Positions 35,633 to 38,622 of a stretch of 38,622 nt of DNA are shown here, one piece after another (the first letter of the stretch is position 1; each line of letters begins with the position of its first letter). The stretch is from NCBI GenBank assembly GCA_944393415.1, contig CALYAD010000013.1, forward strand, positions 1 to 38,622, in the 5' to 3' direction. The translations under genes were made by a program, and so were the position numbers. The notes beneath the pieces were generated by a model, which made no database searches, was not told the origin of the DNA, and saw nothing but the letters and a program-made list of their open reading frames with translations. Source of the stretch: an uncultured Clostridia bacterium. Its GTDB lineage: Bacteria > Bacillota > Clostridia > Oscillospirales > CAG-272.

Positions 35633-36970
35633 AATACAAGTAAGACAAAGATAGGATTTGTTTCGCTTGGCTGCTGTAAGAATCTTACGGATACCGAGGT
35701 GATGCTTGCCGAGCTGCGCGAGGCGGGCTACGAAATAACCGGCGAGGAGACCGAGGCGGATATAATTATAATTAATACCTGCGGTTTTATCGAAGAGTCA
35801 AAGACGGAAGCGATAGATAACATTCTCGATATCGCGTGGCTTAAGCAGAACGCTTCCCTTAAGGGACTGATAGTCTGCGGATGCCTTGTCCAGCGTTACG
35901 GCAGTGAGATAGCTGAGCAGTTTCCGGAGGCGGACGCCATACTCAGCGTCGGCTCGATGCATGAGATAACCGAAGCGGTAAGAGCGGTCGAGGCGGGAGA
36001 AAAATATATTTCCCTTAAAGCGCCCGAGGAAGCGGAAATGGGTGGAGACCGTATAGTTACCACACCTTCGGATTACGCCTATTTGAAAATAGCGGAGGGC
36101 TGCGACAACCGCTGTACATACTGCGCTATCCCCTTTATCAGAGGGCCGTTTCGTTCAAGACCAATGGAGGAGCTTGTCGCGGAGGCAAAGGACATGGAGG
36201 CTCTCGGAATTAAGGAGCTTGTGCTTGTGGCGCAGGATACCACCCGCTACGGTAAGGATCTTTACGGAGAGTACATGCTGGACGAGCTTATCCGCCGTAT
36301 AACTGCGGAAACCTCGATACCTTGGATACGGGTGCTGTACTGTTATCCGGATAAGATAACGGACGGTCTTTGCCGGGAGTTCAGAGAAAACGACCGTCTG
36401 GTGAAGTATATAGACATGCCGATCCAGCATATAAATGACACGGTGCTTCGCCGTATGAACCGAAGCGGAGGAAAAGCGGCGATACTTGATTCCCTCAGAA
36501 GGCTGAAGGAGGCTTGTCCGGAGATAACCGTGAGATCAACGGTCATAGTGGGATTTCCAGGAGAGACCGAGGAGCAGTTCGACGAACTGCTTGGATTTCT
36601 TAAGGAAGCTAAGCTTGACAGACTCGGGGTTTTTGAGTACTCGAGAGAGGAAGGAACTCCCGCCGCCGATATGAAGCCTCAGGTCTCCAAAGCCAAAAAG
36701 GCGGAACGCTGCAGGCTGATAATGGAGCAGCAAAACGCGATAATGGAGGCGCTTGGGGAAAAGCGGATCGGTCACACGGAAAAGCTGCTTGTCGAGGATT
36801 ACGATCCGGTCTCGGAGGCATATTACTGCCGCAGTCAGGCGGAGGCGCCGGAGGTGGACGGAAAAATATACCTCGTCGGAGCGAGGCGCGACGATTATGC
36901 GCCGGGTGATTTTGTCCGCGCGGTAATAGAATCCGCCATAGACTGCGATCTGGTGGCAAAAAAGAATTAA
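35630..36970 (+). CDS. rimO: Ribosomal protein S12 methylthiotransferase RimO
   Basis: Radical-SAM enzyme that methylthiolates a conserved aspartate of ribosomal protein S12. From the ATG at 35630, six bases after GGAGG, 446 residues. N-terminal iron-sulfur site: Cys in SLGCCKNLTDTE (15 or 16), NTCGF (Cys51) and CGCLVQRY (83/85). Radical-SAM motif CDNRCTYC (158-165). The SLGC(C)KN and ALGIKELVLVAQDTTRYG motifs distinguish RimO from MiaB. A C-terminal TRAM-like region follows. The leader is repeat-derived, described separately. Confidence 0.96.
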   Translation: MNTSKTKIGFVSLGCCKNLTDTEVMLAELREAGYEITGEETEADIIIINTCGFIEESKTEAIDNILDIAWLKQNASLKGLIVCGCLVQRYGSEIAEQFPEADAILSVGSMHEITEAVRAVEAGEKYISLKAPEEAEMGGDRIVTTPSDYAYLKIAEGCDNRCTYCAIPFIRGPFRSRPMEELVAEAKDMEALGIKELVLVAQDTTRYGKDLYGEYMLDELIRRITAETSIPWIRVLYCYPDKITDGLCREFRENDRLVKYIDMPIQHINDTVLRRMNRSGGKAAILDSLRRLKEACPEITVRSTVIVGFPGETEEQFDELLGFLKEAKLDRLGVFEYSREEGTPAADMKPQVSKAKKAERCRLIMEQQNAIMEALGEKRIGHTEKLLVEDYDPVSEAYYCRSQAEAPEVDGKIYLVGARRDDYAPGDFVRAVIESAIDCDLVAKKN

Positions 36971-37059
36971 AAAATTTTCGAAGTCTGTGAACACGGCAAG
37001 TGGTATAAGGTAAAATATATATCGTATATTGTATAGTACAGAAAGGATTGACCTGAAAA

Positions 37060-37656
37060 ATGAATTTACCGAATAAACTGACATGTCTGAGAATGATAAT
37101 GATACCGTTTTTTCTGTTTTTTCTGATATTCCCGGGAATTTGTGGTTTTACCGCTTCCCGTATCATAGCGGCGGCGCTGTTCGCGCTTACAGCGTTTACC
37201 GATATGCTTGACGGAAAGATAGCCAGAAAATACAATCTTATAACCGACTTCGGTAAATTTCTTGACCCGCTTGCGGATAAGCTGATGGTTTTCGGCGCGA
37301 TGATAGGGATTATCGTGCTGACATACGAAACGGCTCCTTCGGGCGGGGAAACCTACGCGCTTTTCGCAAAAATATTTTCTTGGGCGGCGTTTATTATAAT
37401 ATTCCGTGAGCTTGCGGTGACGTCTATGCGTATGGTCGTATCTAACAGCGAGGGCATCGTTATCGCGGCAAATATTTTCGGAAAGTTAAAGACCGTGTCA
37501 CAAATATTAGGTATTATAGTAATATTGGTAGAGCCGATCTTTTGGGACGGATTTGCCGCATCCTATTTCATGACGGCTGTTATGGTTGTAACTACTCTGT
37601 TTTCCGGATTCAGTTATTTTAAATCCTACTGGCCATATATAAATTCAAATAAATAA
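37060..37656 (+). CDS. pgsA: CDP-diacylglycerol-glycerol-3-phosphate 3-phosphatidyltransferase
   Basis: Membrane enzyme that makes phosphatidylglycerol phosphate, the committed step to phosphatidylglycerol and cardiolipin. The 198 residues have the CDP-alcohol phosphotransferase motif: Asp48, Asp51-Gly52, Ala55-Arg56, Gly65, Asp69 and Asp73, in TDMLDGKIARKYNLITDFG and FLDPLADKLM, plus several membrane spans. The start MNLPNKLTCLRMIMIPFF is typical of PgsA. GAAAGGA precedes the ATG. It follows rimO by 89 bases; rimO-pgsA pairing is common in Clostridia. Confidence 0.95.
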   Translation: MNLPNKLTCLRMIMIPFFLFFLIFPGICGFTASRIIAAALFALTAFTDMLDGKIARKYNLITDFGKFLDPLADKLMVFGAMIGIIVLTYETAPSGGETYALFAKIFSWAAFIIIFRELAVTSMRMVVSNSEGIVIAANIFGKLKTVSQILGIIVILVEPIFWDGFAASYFMTAVMVVTTLFSGFSYFKSYWPYINSNK

Positions 37657-37689
37657 CTAAATATTATAAAATTAAAAAGGAGATAAGAA

Positions 37690-38484
37690 ATGGCATTTAC
37701 TTTTTGTACCAACTGCGGTAAGCGTCTGGACGAAAGCGTAGATAAATGTCCTTATTGCGGTCATCCGAAGGGCGCGGAGCGTACATTCTACAGCTCGGAA
37801 AACAACGTTGACCCGGAAAATAACGCTCAGAATCCGAACGCAAATGAACAAAATGTTCATTCCGACGAAAGCGGCGGTCAGGATAACGGACAGAATCCGA
37901 ACAATCCGTACGGGCAGAACCCAAACAATCCGTACGGGCAGAATCCGAATAATCCGTACGGTCAGAACCCGAATAATCCGTACGGGCAGAATCCGAATAA
38001 TCCGTACGGGCAGAATCCGAATAATCCGTACGGTCAGAACCCGAACAATCCATACGGACAGAACCCGAATAATCCATACGGACAGAATCCTAATAATCCG
38101 TACGGACAGAACCCGAACAACCCCTACGGACGGAATCCCAACAACCCTTACGGTCAGGGAAACTACACTCCTCCTCCGTACGGCGGACAGTTCAGACGCC
38201 CCCAGACACAGCAAAGACCTCTTAGCGTGGGGCTGCTGGTGTTCTCAATAATCAATATTGTGTCCGGCTGCTGCTGCGTCGGCTCGATATTCGGTATAAT
38301 CAGCCTTATTTTTACGCTCAGCGCGCGTGATGCCGCTACCGACGAGGATGAGATAAAGAAAAAGAAAACCGCGCTCGTTCTTAATATTTTCGGTATTATT
38401 ATTTCGGTACTCACTGTCGTCGTTTATTATGTGGCTCTGATAAACGGTCTGATTGACGCTGAATTCTACTATTACATTCAATAA
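37690..38484 (+). CDS. Zinc-ribbon, NPNNPYG-repeat, two-helix membrane protein
   Basis: Three-part protein of 264 residues. An N-terminal zinc ribbon has Cys6, Cys9, Cys20 and Cys23 (FCTNCGKRL and KCPYCGHPK). Residues about 68-155 are 11 tandem copies of the octapeptide QNPNNPYG. The C-terminal part resembles DUF4190-type membrane domains: two hydrophobic segments (VGLLVFSIINIVSGCCCVGS and ALVLNIFGIIISVLTVVVYY) around an acidic/basic loop. AAGGAGA stands six bases before the ATG. Such cytoplasmic ribbon plus Pro/Asn/Gly-rich linker plus helices are common in Clostridia but their role is unknown. Repeat number may vary between strains. Confidence 0.8.
   Translation: MAFTFCTNCGKRLDESVDKCPYCGHPKGAERTFYSSENNVDPENNAQNPNANEQNVHSDESGGQDNGQNPNNPYGQNPNNPYGQNPNNPYGQNPNNPYGQNPNNPYGQNPNNPYGQNPNNPYGQNPNNPYGQNPNNPYGQNPNNPYGRNPNNPYGQGNYTPPPYGGQFRRPQTQQRPLSVGLLVFSIINIVSGCCCVGSIFGIISLIFTLSARDAATDEDEIKKKKTALVLNIFGIIISVLTVVVYYVALINGLIDAEFYYYIQ
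37891..38154 (+). repeat. Eleven 24-bp coding repeats
   Basis: Eleven in-frame units of CAGAAYCCGAAYAATCCGTA plus CGGN, the last starting CGG (Arg) instead of CAG. Most differences between units are at third codon positions, so the octapeptide is kept while the DNA drifts. Confidence 0.95.
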
Positions 38485-38496
38485 AAAAGAATTAAA

Positions 38497-38622
38497 GGGG
38501 GCTGTCGCAAAAGCATTATAAGATGCGAGAGCGGCAGCTCTCTCATTCCTGTTTGCACAGGGAGCGGCATTCAAAACAAAAAAAGCCTCTGTTGGAGGCA
38601 ATATTAAGGACGACAAAAGAGC
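38497..38622. mobile_element. Possible insertion-sequence end at the window edge
   Basis: GGGGGCTGTCGCAAAAGC (38497-38514) resembles terminal inverted repeats of insertion sequences found in many anaerobic Bacillota, and lies 13 bases after the preceding stop codon. No transposase is visible because the window ends. It may equally be a solo end or an intergenic repeat. Confidence 0.3.
38574..38599 (-). terminator. Minus-strand terminator at the right edge
   Basis: On the minus strand GCCTC-CAACA-GAGGC (38599-38585) is followed by TTTTTTTG. It implies a minus-strand gene ending just outside the window. Confidence 0.6.

Noticed and set aside
37891..38154. CRISPR-like direct repeats
   Set aside because: The 24-bp units are contiguous without spacers, in frame and encode QNPNNPYG; they are a coding repeat.

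Overview
The window is the replication-origin neighbourhood of a Bacillota chromosome, most likely a Clostridia-class (Oscillospirales-like) anaerobe. The placement rests on gene content and gene order (rpmH-rnpA-yidD-yidC-khpB-mnmE, dnaA-dnaN-recF-remB-gyrB-gyrA, and a mnmG-rsmG-noc-parA-parB-serS block), on AGGAGG-type ribosome binding sites, and on a B. subtilis-like origin with DnaA-trios. The genus cannot be named from the sequence alone.

Layout. 1-2.2 kb: an AT-rich, minus-strand two-gene cassette (a membrane-anchored protein of unknown function and an exported papain/C39-like protein) between copies of a 26-bp direct repeat. 2.2-5.4 kb: galactokinase, a three-helix membrane protein, WalJ-type metallo-hydrolase and rlmH. 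5.4-13.9 kb: mnmG, rsmG, noc, parA, parB, serS and a two-helix membrane protein, all on the plus strand, with three parS sites; a 52-bp repeat (51/52 identical) brackets the block. 14.2-17.1 kb: pduL, a TepA/ClpP-like protein, an RNHCP protein and an acidic membrane protein. 17.1-22.4 kb: the minus-strand rpmH-rnpA-yidD-yidC-khpB-mnmE run. 22.5-24.7 kb: dnaA and oriC. 25-33.4 kb: dnaN, recF, remB, gyrB, gyrA and a small exported protein. 33.5-38.5 kb: recA-recX, rimO, pgsA and a zinc-ribbon/repeat/two-helix protein. The right edge may touch an insertion-sequence end.

How the genes work together. The core is replication initiation (DnaA, oriC, DnaN), topology (GyrAB), segregation (ParA, ParB, parS, Noc), recombination and repair (RecF, RecA, RecX), membrane protein insertion (YidC, YidD), RNase P and tRNA/rRNA modification (RnpA, MnmE, MnmG, RsmG, RlmH, RimO).

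The unusual content lies between the genes. A 137-bp composite repeat rich in hairpins forms inverted arrays on either side of dnaA/rpmH and recurs before rnpA, dnaN and rimO; several copies contain a short open frame of about 20 codons. The gyrB-gyrA intergenic region holds about ten DnaA-box-like sequences, including a consensus box. The mnmG-parB-serS block is inverted relative to the usual Firmicutes arrangement, so it would be read head-on to replication forks leaving oriC.
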